Source: Lojkania enalia (lineage: Eukaryota; Ascomycota; Dothideomycetes; Pleosporales). Taken from it: DNA of 64,000 bases. Each line of letters starts with the position of its first letter. Position 1 is the first letter of the stretch. Under the pieces are notes generated by a model. It was given only the letters and a program-made list of their open reading frames with translations, made no database searches and had not been told where the DNA came from. Positions 34,861 through 46,361 of this stretch are shown piece after piece. The stretch is taken from contig ML986603.1 of the NCBI GenBank assembly GCA_010094045.1, positions 62,001-126,000 on the forward strand, in the 5' to 3' direction. Position numbers and translations under genes: made by a program.

Positions 34861-35193
34861 TCAATCCCTCCTAAACGGCCTGGTCAGCAGCCCAAAACTC
34901 GGTATCGGCACCCCATTCAACACCATCCATCCGCTTTCCACCGCCTCCGTCCTAGCCTCTATTCTCCTCTCTTGCCTTTGCGAATCGTTCAATCGCGACT
35001 CCAGCACGCGTTTGGAAACGTCCTGTTGCTCCCGTTGCATGGCTCTGATTTTCTCGAGGGATGGCGAGATCAGCGGATGCGTGCCCGTGCCGATGCGGAA
35101 GAGTTCGTAGTTCGCCCAGGATATGGCGATGAGGGTGAAGAACGGGACGGTGCGGTAGGCGTGATATATTCGGGTCGGCGGCATTGTTAACAT
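34861..35193 (-). CDS. Small membrane protein, hypothetical
   Basis: This single-exon frame encodes 110 aa with a true ATG at 35193 and an alternative ATG three codons later. A hydrophobic helix (about 15-32, FFTLIAISWANYELF) near the N-terminus is followed by a charged, helix-forming segment (about 48-85) rich in Arg, Glu and Gln. A short hydrophobic end carries PIPSFGLL. The shape resembles small fungal membrane or mitochondrial proteins, but I recognise no family. It is divergent from prp22, 310 bp apart. Confidence 0.5.
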   Translation of the reverse strand: MLTMPPTRIYHAYRTVPFFTLIAISWANYELFRIGTGTHPLISPSLEKIRAMQREQQDVSKRVLESRLNDSQRQERRIEARTEAVESGWMVLNGVPIPSFGLLTRPFRRD

Positions 35194-35503
35194 GGGGCGA
35201 TGGATTCGGAGAACAGGTAGGTGAGTGCAATTAGGATGAAGGAGAGCGTGAGGGTGCGTATGGAGGTTGGGAAAATGGTGAGGGGTGCGGATGGATATGT
35301 CTCGTGAGATTTGCGCGAGGTTTGCGGGCGGAGGAGTAAAGTTAGTCTATCCTGGTTGGGCGGGAGCCTCGGTGGTAAGGTTGCCTACGAGCTAGTGCCT
35401 TGGCATCGCTGTTCGTTGCCAAAAGTTCCTACTACTAAATGCCTCTTGCATCGTCCATTACGCTCACGTCGCGACTCGCACATCTGTCTGCACAACCGTG
35501 ACT
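35194..35503. other. Divergent promoter region of prp22 and the small membrane protein
   Basis: This short 310-bp intergenic region has no clear TATA box. It probably drives both flanking genes. Confidence 0.45.
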
Positions 35504-38500
35504 ATGGACGACCTCGAGAGCCTCGAATACCTCTCCCTCGTCTCGAAAGTCTCATCGGAAATCCAGAATCACCTCAACGTTTCCGATAAAACTCTCGCAG
35601 AGTTCGTGATTGACACCCATGGCAAATCGAAGAATGTTGCGGGTTTCAAGGCCACGTTGGAGGGTATGGGCGCCGAGTTCCCGCAAAGCTTGGTAGAGAG
35701 TATAGATCGTTTGATCTTGACTTTGCACCCGAAATACAAGAAAGGCGCAGCAAATGGCAAGAAGACGGATGCGGAGGAAACACAGAATGAAACCGACCGC
35801 AAGACGAGAGTCTTCAAGGGCCTAGCGATTCCGGACAAGGATTTAGACTACGAGGTAGAGGACGAGAAGACGCGAAACGGGGAGAAAGAGACAGGGCTTG
35901 ATGCACTGGATGATACCTTTGCAATGCTGGAAGGACTTGCTAGGAAGGCTAGCACAAGGTCAAAGGAAGGTACCAGTCGCAAGAGGAGCATTAGTCCATA
36001 TGGCGACAGCGAAAAAGACAGGAATAGGAGTAAGCGACATCGGTACACATCGCGATCAAGGTCGCGCTCCAGGAGCCCTAGGCGGTCGCGCAACGACGAA
36101 TACGTCTTCGAGGACGAGTTTGGTCGCACAAGGACTGTGAAGAGGAGGGATCGCGAGGATAGGGATAGGAAAGGAAGGAGGCGGAGGAGGGACAGCAGCG
36201 AGGACGATCGCGATTTCCGACGGCCACCAACTCCTGAAATCGACGACAAACCTAAACTATACAAGATCTACTCAGCTAGGGTGTCGGGTATAAAAGCGTT
36301 CGGCGTATTCTGTAATTTGCAAGGCGTTAGAGGGAAAGTGGACGGCTTGGTCCACGTCAGCCAGATGCAAGCGGGCGCTCGTGTGAACGACCCGTCCGAC
36401 CTAGTATCGCGAGGGCAAGAGGTCAAAGTGAAGGTTATTAAAATTCAGGACGGCAAGATATCACTTTCAATGAAGGAAGTAGACCAAGTCTCAGGCCGCG
36501 ACTTAGCACCGCAGGTGCGCATAGCCTCTGGGGCGAATATGCAAGGTCTCGGAGGCGCTCCTAGCTCTGACGATGTTGTCCCAGTAATAGACGACAGTAA
36601 CGGGCGGAGGAATGGAGTGCGAAAGCGCTTGACTTCACCTGAAAGATGGGAGATCAAGCAACTTATTGCGTCCGGTGTTATACCCAAGTCAGAGTATCCG
36701 GATATCGATGAGGAATATCGAGACGCTGTTAATGGCGAAGGCGGGTTCGAAGAAGAGGAAGATGTAGATATCGAGGTCCGGGAGGAAGAACCTCCCTTTT
36801 TAGCTGGCCAAACAAAACAATCTCTAGAGCTTTCTCCCATTCGGGTCGTTAAGGCTCCCGATGGCTCACTCAATCGAGCCGCAATGGCGGGTGACACACT
36901 AGCTCGAGAACGCCGAGAACTGCGGCAGCAAGAAGCCCAAGAAAAAGCTGCAAAAGAGGCTGCGCAGGTTGATCTTAGCAGCCAATGGAACGATCCCATG
37001 GCCCAGCAAAAACAATTTGCAACCGACCTGCGCAACACTCGGTTGAACCAGGCACAGGAGGTAATGCCGGAATGGAAGAGAATCTCAACCGGCAAGGATG
37101 CCTCCTTTGGCAAACGGACAAGTATGAGCATCAAAGAGCAACGAGAGTCCCTACCAGTTTTCAAATTTAGGAAACAGCTTCTGGAGGCAATAGCAACTCA
37201 TCAAATTCTTATCGTAGTTGGCGACACGGGCTCCGGAAAGACCACACAGATGACGCAGTATCTTGCTGAAGCTGGATATGCGAATGAACTCATGATTGGA
37301 TGTACGCAGCCTAGGCGTGTGGCGGCTATGAGTGTTGCGAAACGCGTGGCAGAAGAGGTGGGTTGTAAGCTTGGCCATGAAGTTGGGTATATGATCCGGT
37401 TCGAGGATATGACGAGTCCTGATACGAAGATCAAATACATGACAGACGGTAGGTAAACCCTGTCTCGATCTATATCAAATGCGTGCTAACTGCGCCAGGC
37501 ATCCTACAACGGGAAATTCTTCTCGATCCTTGGCTTTCTAAATATAGTTGCATCATGCTTGATGAGGCTCACGAGAGAACGATAGCTACGGACGTACTGT
37601 TTGGGCTTTTGAAAAGAACCCTAAAGCGTAGAAAGGATCTGAAAATTGTACGTCGCCCACTTCTCCATCAGTGTTGTTAACTAAGTCAATGTAGATTGTC
37701 ACGAGTGCAACCCTGGACGCTGATAAGTTCTCGGAATATTTCTATAAATGTCCAATTTTCTCAATTCCCGGTCGAACGTTTCCAGTCGAAGTCATGTACA
37801 GCCGAGAGCCCGAATCTGACTACCTGGATGCTGCACTGGTTACCGTTATGCAAATTCATCTAACAGAGCCAGCGGGTGATATTCTTCTCTTCCTTACGGG
37901 TAAAGAAGAAATCGATACTTCCTGTGAGATTCTTCACGAGCGAATGAAGGCTCTGGGGCCAAATGTTCCTGAGCTTATCATCCTACCAATCTACGGCGCC
38001 CTTCCTTCAGAGGTTGCGACTCGCATCTTCGAACCCGCTGGTCCAGGACAACGAAAAGTCGTAATTGCTACCAATATAGCAGAGACTAGTCTCACAATTG
38101 ACGGGATCTACTATGTTGTCGACCCTGGTTTCGTCAAGCAAAGCAGCTACGATCCAAAACTTGGCATGGACAGACTCCAAGTCATGCCTATCAGCCAAGC
38201 ACAGGCTCGCCAAAGAAGTGGACGTGCCGGCCGAACGGGTCCTGGCAAATGTTTCCGCCTCTATACTGAGTCGGCCTACGCGCAGGAGATGCTCCCCACG
38301 CCGATTCCTGAGATCCAACGGCAGAACCTATCTAATACAATCCTTATGCTAAAAGCCATGGGAATTAACGACCTACTACACTTCGATTTCATGGATCCAC
38401 CGCCAACGAACACTATGTTGACGGCACTCGAGGAGCTCTATGCCCTGGGCGCGCTCGACGACGAAGGTCTCTTGACACGTCTTGGCCGTCAAATGGCGGA

Positions 38501-39315
38501 TTTCCCTATGGATCCCACTTTGTCAAAGTCGCTTATCAAATCTGTCGAGTTGAATTGCGCAGAGGAACTTCTAACTATAGTCAGCATGATCAGTGCCGTT
38601 CAGCAGGTCTTCTACAGACCCCGCGACAAACAGCAACAAGCAGATCAGAAAAAAGCCAAATTTCACGATCCTTCTGGTGACCATCTGACTCAGCTCAATG
38701 TCTATAATGCCTGGAAAAGGAGCGGGTATTCGTCGAGTTGGTGCACGGAAAACTTCATTCAAGCACGCAATATGGCTAGAGTCAGGGATGTACGGGGCCA
38801 ATTATTACAAATTATGCAGAGACATCGCCTTCCCATCGTCTCTTGCGGAAACAACACTATACGGCCAAGACAAGCACTCTGCAGTGGCTTCTTCCGGAAC
38901 TCGGCGCGCAAGGACCCATCGGAGGGATACAAGACCCTCGTGGAGGGAACCCCCGTGTATATGCATCCGTCCTCGGCCCTTTTCGGGAAACCGGCCGAAC
39001 ATATCATATTCCACAGTTTAGTGGAGACCACAAAGGAAGTATGTTCCGGACCTCTTTTTTTTTTTTTTTTTCCTTCGGATTATTTGAACATTGACTGACC
39101 ATTTTTAGTACACTCATGTTGTCTCCGTGATAGAGCCGAAATGGTTGGTGGAAGCAGCTCCAACGTTCTTCAAGGTCGCGCCGACGGATAGGCTGAGTAA
39201 GCGGAAGAGGGCGGAGAGGATACAGCCACTCAGCAATAAATGGGCTGGTGAAGACGATTGGCGGCTTTCGGCACAGAAGAGGCAGGGCAGGGGTGGTGGT
39301 GGGACTTGGGGATAG
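35504..39315 (+). CDS. Prp22/DHX8 DEAH-box pre-mRNA-splicing helicase
   Basis: Prp22 proofreads the second splicing step and releases mature mRNA from the spliceosome. I model four exons: 35504-37448, 37499-37647, 37695-39038 and 39109-39315 (1214 aa). The introns are 50, 47 and 70 nt, and the last contains a long T-run. An N-terminal helical region is followed by an RS/RD-rich segment (about 165-240). The S1 RNA-binding domain (about 250-325, [12 protein letters not shown]) that marks Prp22 comes next. The helicase core has motif [10 protein letters not shown] (about 572), Ia [16 protein letters not shown] (about 668), [27 protein letters not shown] and [10 protein letters not shown], followed by the HA2 and OB-fold regions. 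The protein ends in a Gly-rich tail. The ATG at 35504 is the first; the upstream GTG is ignored. Confidence 0.97.
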
Positions 39316-39715
39316 GGTGGATCTGGAGTTCTTAGATTTGAGGTTGTTGTGCGGAATAGATTCGATTCACTGGCAAGCAGTGCTGATTAAAAGTGTCTTC
39401 TTGATGAATGTGCTGTGTTGAAGTATTCACAATCAGTTCATGTCTATCCATGTAGCTAAGGAATGTGTTTAAAAAGATTCCAAACAAAGAACGGACAACT
39501 TGATTTCATTCACAAGCGTCCAACGTACGACAATCTCGCAGAACTCGATAGCAATGCGATCTTAATTTTAGTTTATAAGGCCACCTAATTACCCCAATCA
39601 CTGACCAAGAGGTTCAAACTTAGATAAACCTTTACGCCGATTGCTAATGCCTCCTTACAAATCCTACGCGCACACACTTTGCATTTCTCCTGCAATAAAC
39701 CAGCATAGTCTGCAC
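39316..39715. other. Intergenic between convergent prp22 and fig4
   Basis: This 400-bp gap holds two 3' flanks only. Nothing else is seen. Confidence 0.5.
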
Positions 39716-42700
39716 TCACCGCACGGGCAATTGATTCTGCCACTCCGGATCGACCTTACTCTGCTTAAAGAAGCTCTTGCCCTTAAGCCACTGCCGATAG
39801 GCCTTGTACCTCTTCTTCCCACCATCGTCCTCCAATACGTCCAGCGGATTGTCCTGGACCCTCAAGAACTCTTCAAACTCCTCAATATCGTAGTCCGATG
39901 TCTGGAACTTACCTGCGCCAATGATTGGTGGTTCTTCTGGGTATGCAGGGGCGTGATGTTGATGCGAGATATGGGCATGATGGGCGTGCGAGAAGGGTGT
40001 TTGGATGGAGAGGCCTGCGGCAGAAGTCGGGCGCGAGAAATTGCTGCGGATAGATGCCGCGTCTGCGTCGTATCTAGGATGATTGAGGCGATGATGGTGG
40101 TTATGCTCATGAGCTGTGGGGGGTCGGATCGACGCAGTATCGTTTTCTTCGTGCTGTGTGTGCTTGATGCTTCCCTTGTCCATGCACAGATACTCGTAAT
40201 ATTCCAGTGCGCCGGGATCATCTGCGGAAGGGGTTTCAGAGCTCACCACGAGTGGGAGACTGAGTGGGTGCTCAACATATCGCGAGTACTCCTTTTCTTC
40301 TGCGATTGTGACACTTGGGTTGAGACTATTCTCGTAAAATTGTGCTAGTGTCCACTGATTTATGAGTGCCTTGTCAGCAGGCTTAAATTTGTTAGACTTA
40401 GATGAAGAGAGACCGGTGGACGTAGATGCGGCGAGCGAAGGGAAAGTACCACTGATCGCTGGTGCGGAGGATGGTATTTGGGTTTCGAAATGCGGGTTCA
40501 CAAGAATAGATTGCTTGACGGGCGAGGAATCCTCGGGAAGACATAGGTGATGATCTTTCTTCCTTCGTGAGATAATACTATTGTGCCGGGAATCAGTTTC
40601 ACTAGAAGGGTCCATGATGGTAACACCCTTCCTCTGCGGCTTCTTGCCTCCCTTACCTGGGGAGTCCTGATCCTGTTGCTTCTTGCGGACTACGAAAGGT
40701 GAGAGGTCTTGTTCGCGCGGTGGGTAAGTCTTCTCCGGCTGTATCCGCGGGGAGTTAAGGCGGAAGGCGAAAATTTTGAGGAAGGATGATATCGCACGAG
40801 GGCGGTAGTATTCAAGCCAGTAATCATCATGGCGACTGATTCCTTTGTCAGAGTGTAGAAGTTGCCTTTTACAGACAGCGTCGGTCTGGGGAAGGGAGCG
40901 TGGTTCGAGGTATGCAGGCGTAAACCACTCGATATAGTCACGCCGAGGTTTGTACAGCCAGGAACGCGGATCCTCATGGTGGAGGTAGTAGTCTGTCGTA
41001 AGATCCCATAACATGGGCTGATCCTGGGCAAAGATGTAATTTCCGAGGAAGAGATTGTATGCTTCCTGTCGTTGTGAATCTAGGAAGGAGTTGTGATAAT
41101 AGCGCTTGAAGCTCTCAACCATATCTCGTGAGCTGCTTTGCCAATGGTTGAGTTTGCGATATGTGGCCATAGTATTGACTAGATGGGAGCCGCCATACTG
41201 GATTGCGATAGTATCACCGTGACCGTGGAACATATGAGTGAATATGTCTACGCAGTCCGTATCATACTCTACTGTGTTGCCTTCAATCACACCCAAGGCC
41301 TGAAGTTGCCTACCGAGTGCTCGTTTACCGACAACAAATTGACAAGCATTTGTTCGGTCAAGGCAATCAATACAATTGGTCCTTGCAACACCGTTTTGAA
41401 CTTGTGGCGTATCAAATTCACTGTCCCCATTGTGAAAGAACCCAGTTTTTCGTAGGACTCTCTCCGCGAGATTCTCGAGTGTACTAATAACATCCTGGCC
41501 ACGGGTCTTAGAAGCTCTCGCCATGTCGAATGCTTCGTACAGAATTTTCTTGTCAGCTGGGAGCGACTGATTAAGGTACCTGATCGCATTTTGATACTCA
41601 TATAGGAGCTTCGACTCCCTTGGAGTACGCTCTCTTTGTTTGATCAAATTCAATACAAACACCGGAGCACCATATCTCTCAAAGAGGTTGTCAAAATGAA
41701 GAGCTGCTGCACTGTGGAAGGGGTCTACAAGATTGAGATCAATGTCAGGTTTAGGGGTCACACCAGTATTATCCTGCGTCCAATGCAATGGAATACTTCC
41801 TCGATGCTGGACATAAGAAGTATAGGTTGGATTAGCGTAAAGCCGAGGCCCGGGTGCATGGAAAGAGGTAGTAAGGGCGTCGGAAACGATCTGCTCCGTC
41901 TCGACATCGTTGGCAACGTAGCCTAGATCGTTCGCCCCGCGCTTAAGAAATCGTGCCCCGGCAAAGAAGCGAGACCTTCTGGCAATGATAGTGATGTAGA
42001 CTCTCCGACCGAATACATCGATGGATGCTTGGTCAATGTACCCGTGGGTAATTGAATGGCACCAATCATCAACGTTCTTGATTGCAGCGCGCGCGGGCTC
42101 GAGCAAATAGTTATTCCAGACGAACATGTCCTGGCGATCCATCATGGCCTTTGATATGCCCTCGTTGAGTGCCATCCTTTCACGGACGATATTCTGTTGA
42201 AGACTTCGAGTTATGTTGTACGAATAGCTGAAGTAAAAGGATTTTGAGAGATCTAGGTTATTGAGGATGCTGAGAAATCTTGCTTCCTCAGGATTTCGAT
42301 CCTTCTGAAACCTCGACGTAGATCCCGTTGTGAGCGGTATCAATTCAGTGCCGTCGACCTGATATACGTAATGGCCCCCAAGCATCGCCACCTGGGCTCG
42401 CTTTGTAATAAGAAGCATGTAGTAGGCTTCGGTAAAGCGAATAAACCCCAAAAGCCCCCAGTTAGGACATTTAAGCTTCATGCCTCCGGTACCCTTGTTC
42501 CCATCATCGATGGCATTTAATAGTTGATTCATTTCCCTCTTGTCATACACGATATCGTCCTCGAAGATGTTCAGATGTCCAGGCGGTGCGGTGCGATCGA
42601 TCTTCAGGACGCGATACTGAGACTCCAGGCTATCCGCCCCAACAAGGTAAAACCGCGTACTCGTTTCGTAGAGAGAGAATTTATGCATTCTGTTGACGCC

Positions 42701-43057
42701 ATCCTCACCAACCTGGTCATACGCGGCCCCCTTATTCCGCTGTAGAATTGACGGGCTAGATGATCTCTGAAACGAAACAGGGACAGCCGGGTCTTCATCC
42801 TCCCCAACAAATGTCATATGCTCTGTTTCCCCACGGGGCATCCCCGGTGTCTTGGCCAAGTCGGCCTCAGGCTTGAAATCGGTGGATGGAGCTTCATTGC
42901 CGACAGCGAGTTGGGAGCTGGGGGTAGTTATCGAAGATCTCTCTGATTCCTCAGCACGAGACTCTTGGACGCTTTCTTGAGATCCAGTGGCTTTTGAAGC
43001 TATCGAGCTGGGACGCTCGCTAATATCAGGTAGCGATTTTAGCTTCTGTGCTTCCAT
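39716..43057 (-). CDS. Fig4 polyphosphoinositide phosphatase (Sac domain)
   Basis: Fig4 is the phosphatase partner of the Fab1-Vac14 complex on vacuole or endosome membranes and turns over PI(3,5)P2. This single exon encodes 1113 aa with the ATG at 43057. A low-complexity N-terminus (about 1-120) is followed by the SacN region (MHKFSLYETSTRFYLVG...) and the catalytic Sac domain. The catalytic CX5R motif lies at about residues 555-566 (NCIDCLDRTNACQF), followed by GVIEGNTVEYDTDC and the conserved IQYGGSHLVNTM. The C-terminal third is low in complexity, His- and Ser-rich, and longer than in yeast. It ends with a short conserved-looking segment around EEFEEFLRVQDNPLDVLED. The catalytic Cys and Arg are both present, so it should be active. 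Confidence 0.96.
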   Translation of the reverse strand: MEAQKLKSLPDISERPSSIASKATGSQESVQESRAEESERSSITTPSSQLAVGNEAPSTDFKPEADLAKTPGMPRGETEHMTFVGEDEDPAVPVSFQRSSSPSILQRNKGAAYDQVGEDGVNRMHKFSLYETSTRFYLVGADSLESQYRVLKIDRTAPPGHLNIFEDDIVYDKREMNQLLNAIDDGNKGTGGMKLKCPNWGLLGFIRFTEAYYMLLITKRAQVAMLGGHYVYQVDGTELIPLTTGSTSRFQKDRNPEEARFLSILNNLDLSKSFYFSYSYNITRSLQQNIVRERMALNEGISKAMMDRQDMFVWNNYLLEPARAAIKNVDDWCHSITHGYIDQASIDVFGRRVYITIIARRSRFFAGARFLKRGANDLGYVANDVETEQIVSDALTTSFHAPGPRLYANPTYTSYVQHRGSIPLHWTQDNTGVTPKPDIDLNLVDPFHSAAALHFDNLFERYGAPVFVLNLIKQRERTPRESKLLYEYQNAIRYLNQSLPADKKILYEAFDMARASKTRGQDVISTLENLAERVLRKTGFFHNGDSEFDTPQVQNGVARTNCIDCLDRTNACQFVVGKRALGRQLQALGVIEGNTVEYDTDCVDIFTHMFHGHGDTIAIQYGGSHLVNTMATYRKLNHWQSSSRDMVESFKRYYHNSFLDSQRQEAYNLFLGNYIFAQDQPMLWDLTTDYYLHHEDPRSWLYKPRRDYIEWFTPAYLEPRSLPQTDAVCKRQLLHSDKGISRHDDYWLEYYRPRAISSFLKIFAFRLNSPRIQPEKTYPPREQDLSPFVVRKKQQDQDSPGKGGKKPQRKGVTIMDPSSETDSRHNSIISRRKKDHHLCLPEDSSPVKQSILVNPHFETQIPSSAPAISGTFPSLAASTSTGLSSSKSNKFKPADKALINQWTLAQFYENSLNPSVTIAEEKEYSRYVEHPLSLPLVVSSETPSADDPGALEYYEYLCMDKGSIKHTQHEENDTASIRPPTAHEHNHHHRLNHPRYDADAASIRSNFSRPTSAAGLSIQTPFSHAHHAHISHQHHAPAYPEEPPIIGAGKFQTSDYDIEEFEEFLRVQDNPLDVLEDDGGKKRYKAYRQWLKGKSFFKQSKVDPEWQNQLPVR

Positions 43058-43467
43058 ATTGGATTAGGCCAGAGGAAGACTGCTAGCCAGGAAATGTAAT
43101 TGCCGTTATGGAGTCGCGGTCATGAGGACATGCTTGCTTTGTCCTAAGACCATGAAGCGTGGCGATGCCGCGGGTAGCGTTGGCGGGCTCATGAGTTGGC
43201 CAGTCAATTTATCTTTACTACAAGATCAATGTTTTCAGTTCCGGGGTAGCTCTGAGAGCAACCATTTGTTGGCGGGCTCTATTGAACGAAACGTTGATTT
43301 AAATCGATATGGAGAGGAGTGGCTTCCTGTTTGTGTTGCTGACAGAGGTTCTTGGCAAACGTCAGTGCGCATTGGGCTGAGCACGTGAACCCTGGTCGCG
43401 TAGGTAGAATATCACAGTATCAGGGATGGGCGACCGAGTAAGATGGTCTAGATATTCGAATATTAAT
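43058..43467. other. 5' flank of fig4 and 3' flank of the MFS gene
   Basis: I see nothing in this 410-bp gap beyond flanking sequence. Confidence 0.5.
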
Positions 43468-45403
43468 CTACAGCATGAACTCAAAGGGCTCTCTACCATC
43501 CTTTGCAATTCCTCCCTCTTCAAGCGGGATACCTGCATATTCCACATTACCCTTCCTCCGTCCTTCCAATATCTTCCTATTCTGTCTTTTCAACACGACT
43601 CTCAGCACAACTGCTAGTATGCCAACTAACAGCATGAATATTGCGCATATGGTCATCCCTCTTGTATAAAATGGGGCATCTGTTTCTGGGAAAATTGAGG
43701 TGCCAACAAGCGGACCCATCTGCCCGATGATATTCAAAATCGCGATCCCGGTCCCCTTCTTACTATCATTTTCTTGGTTGTTAATAGTCCATGTTATGAT
43801 GATTGTTATCGCGGAAAAGAATCCTGCGGCAGCCGGATAGAGAGCTAAATATCGAAACGTATTGTTTGGTATTCCTTGATAGCCACAGATTGCAATCGTG
43901 ATATAGCCCAATGATGCAATGACAGAATGTAAAATTATGGGAACGGAGCGGTTCTCGTAACGATCCGAGAGATACGCAGTCCATAGAACGACAAGGAACG
44001 AGAAGAGATATGGGGGTGCGGACAGGGCTTGAGCCGTAAGCGAGGTGTGTCCCATGTCACGGATAATGGTTGGGAGGAAGACTGGCATGGAGCTGAATGC
44101 TACGTTACAGCTGAAGAACATGAACTACGAGAATTTAGCACGAAGACTTAGGCCAAGAACTCAAGACATACCGCGGTAAGATAACATTTAGGATCCATTA
44201 GGGCTTGGAGAACCTCCCGGAGGTTGACTCTTCCTCGTTCGCTGCCATAATTGTTCTTCTCCCTTTCTCGATCTTCCTGTTCAGCTTCTTTTTCTTGCCT
44301 CAATCGTAGGATAGCTACCTCACGCTGTCTCGAACTCAACCACTTCACAGTCCCAGGCCCGTCGGGTACAAACTCCCAAGCCCATACAGCGACAAGAATG
44401 CTAGGGAACCCCTCTAACAGGAACAGCAGCCTCCAAGAGCTTATTGGGCCATTTTCCCCAAGCTTCGTGATAAGCCAAGCCAGAACGCCAGCGAATGATG
44501 TAGAGAGTGGACTCGCCGATATGAAAAGTCCGGTCCTAAATGCCAATTCATGCCTGCGAAAGAAGAATGAGAGGTAGAAAGGGATGCCGGGTCCAAATGC
44601 TGCTTCTCCGATACCAAGAAGAGCTCGAAGAACGAGCAAGAAGCTAAATGAAGTAGCTAGGGATTGAATTGATGCTATTATGCCCCAAGAGAGTATACAA
44701 AGAGATATATAAATATGCGGAGGTATTATGCGGTACCTGGCCTAGTATTAATTAAGGCATAAGTCATGGTTGCACTATGTATACGTACATTAAGGTCATC
44801 CATTCAAAGAGGACTATAGCAAGTGGTCAGTCCATGGAATATTGTAACTTCTAAGCTTACGCGGAGTCATACTGTATGTGATGTAGAACGCCCTCAACAA
44901 CCATTCATATTGGTTTGAATTCAAGTTTAAATCCTTTTGTAAGCCAGCTATTCGGGCATTGCCAATATCTATTAATTCCTATTAGTCCCCAGTCAGAATG
45001 CTACGTTCGACATCCACACACTTGATCGATCCAAAAAGCTCAAGCAATATAACAAGGCCATGAACGGAACCAACCTCCTATCCAGCTTCTTCAGAACCAT
45101 CCGCTCCTCGTCTGGAGTGTAAAGTTCGTAGCTCTGAACCGAGGCCATCGAACCTCGACGTTGCGGTGGCAGAAAACTTGTATCCTCGTCATCCTCGTCA
45201 ACGCCCATTCCGCCGTCCTTTGACGCCGGTTTCGGCGAAATAGACTTCAATTCGTAGGCATCAGGGTCTTCGATATATGCCAAGACTTCGTCGACAGAAC
45301 CGTTGTCAGAGGGAGTGAGGCGGGTGGACGCATCGTCGGTGCTCTGAGAGGCTGACTCGGGGAATTTGCGGAGGGGTTCGGGGGAGCTAGAGGATGGCGG
45401 CAT
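43468..45403 (-). CDS. MFS transporter, Dal5/allantoate permease (anion:cation symporter) family
   Basis: This is a 12-helix plasma-membrane permease whose family carries allantoate, vitamins and other organic anions; the substrate is not predictable. I model five exons: 45403-45022, 44968-44873, 44813-44789, 44736-44172 and 44124-43468 (574 aa). The third exon is only 25 nt. It is needed to read FYITYILFEWMTLMYRIIPPHIY, the conserved end of helix 1 to helix 2; a longer exon 2 would insert extra residues. The introns are 53, 59, 52 and 47 nt. An acidic Ser-rich cytosolic N-terminus (about 1-105) precedes LDRRLVPFMALLYCLSFLDRSNIGNAR, the family hallmark. The central loop is charged (KEAEQEDREREKNN). 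HGATAR-like hexamers lie upstream. Confidence 0.9.
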
Positions 45404-46361
45404 ATTTGACGTTGAGCAATGGCCCTTATGAGGGTATGAATGGGTGATGAGATATAACCCAGAGCATTTGAAACTCTGATATGAAGAACTGCTACTAGAA
45501 CGCACAAGTAGTATAATGGCCGGGGCCGATTTGTGCAATTGATGACGACGCAGGAACGCGCAGCGTCCGTGCATGTACGCTTACCCAGACTTGTCTTCCC
45601 ACCAGTCTTATCTCAGCCTCAACCCTTTACTTCCTCCAGCCCAGGCCTATACTAATTGCATAGCTACGGTGAATTACGTTTGTTCCTAAGAGATTACAAA
45701 GCCCCTATGTAAGCTCAGGTCACGTGCATGATCAGCTATGCAGCCCTTGACTAAGCAGTCTCATATGCTATATATTCCCCTGCTGTATTTTGACCGATAG
45801 GTCAAGGACAACTACTAGCACAACCATCAATACATCCATCAATATAACCCCATACTATCTCCACCCACTCCTACTTATACCCTATCATTTAGGACAGTAT
45901 TAGACAGCATTAGTTCTCCAGCGACGTTAGGGATTATTCCCGTTTCAGGTGGCAGATCGGTAATATCCAATACTTCTAGCACGTAGCGAAAATTCGCACA
46001 CATTCTGAGGATTTTTAACATTTGCTTAGTGATAAAATACTCTAAAAGCCAGCCAATTCACTCATCAGGTTGAACTTGATACCTTCGAAAATATCATATA
46101 CTGGTCTGGTATCATCTGCGACAAAGTTCCAGCACCATGGGTAACATCATACCGACATCTCAGCGTCCTCCATCTTATAGTCAATAGGACGTATAAACGC
46201 ATCGCAATTTTCAGTGCAGTGTGTATAGGGATCTTGCCTTAATTTCGTCGCTGTCTTCGTCTTTTAGCGATAATGCATTTCTCGCACTCCGTCATAACGT
46301 GGCAATCCGTCATCCACTATGTATCCTTATCACATCGACGGCAGTGAACGCTTTTTCCCCG
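45404..46361. other. Upstream region of the MFS gene, AT-rich
   Basis: No gene is seen. GATA-type hexamers (HGATAR on either strand) occur at about 45608-45613, 45795-45800, 45855-45860 and 45882-45887. That is more than the one or two expected by chance, and would fit AreA-type nitrogen control of a Dal5-like permease. Confidence 0.3.
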
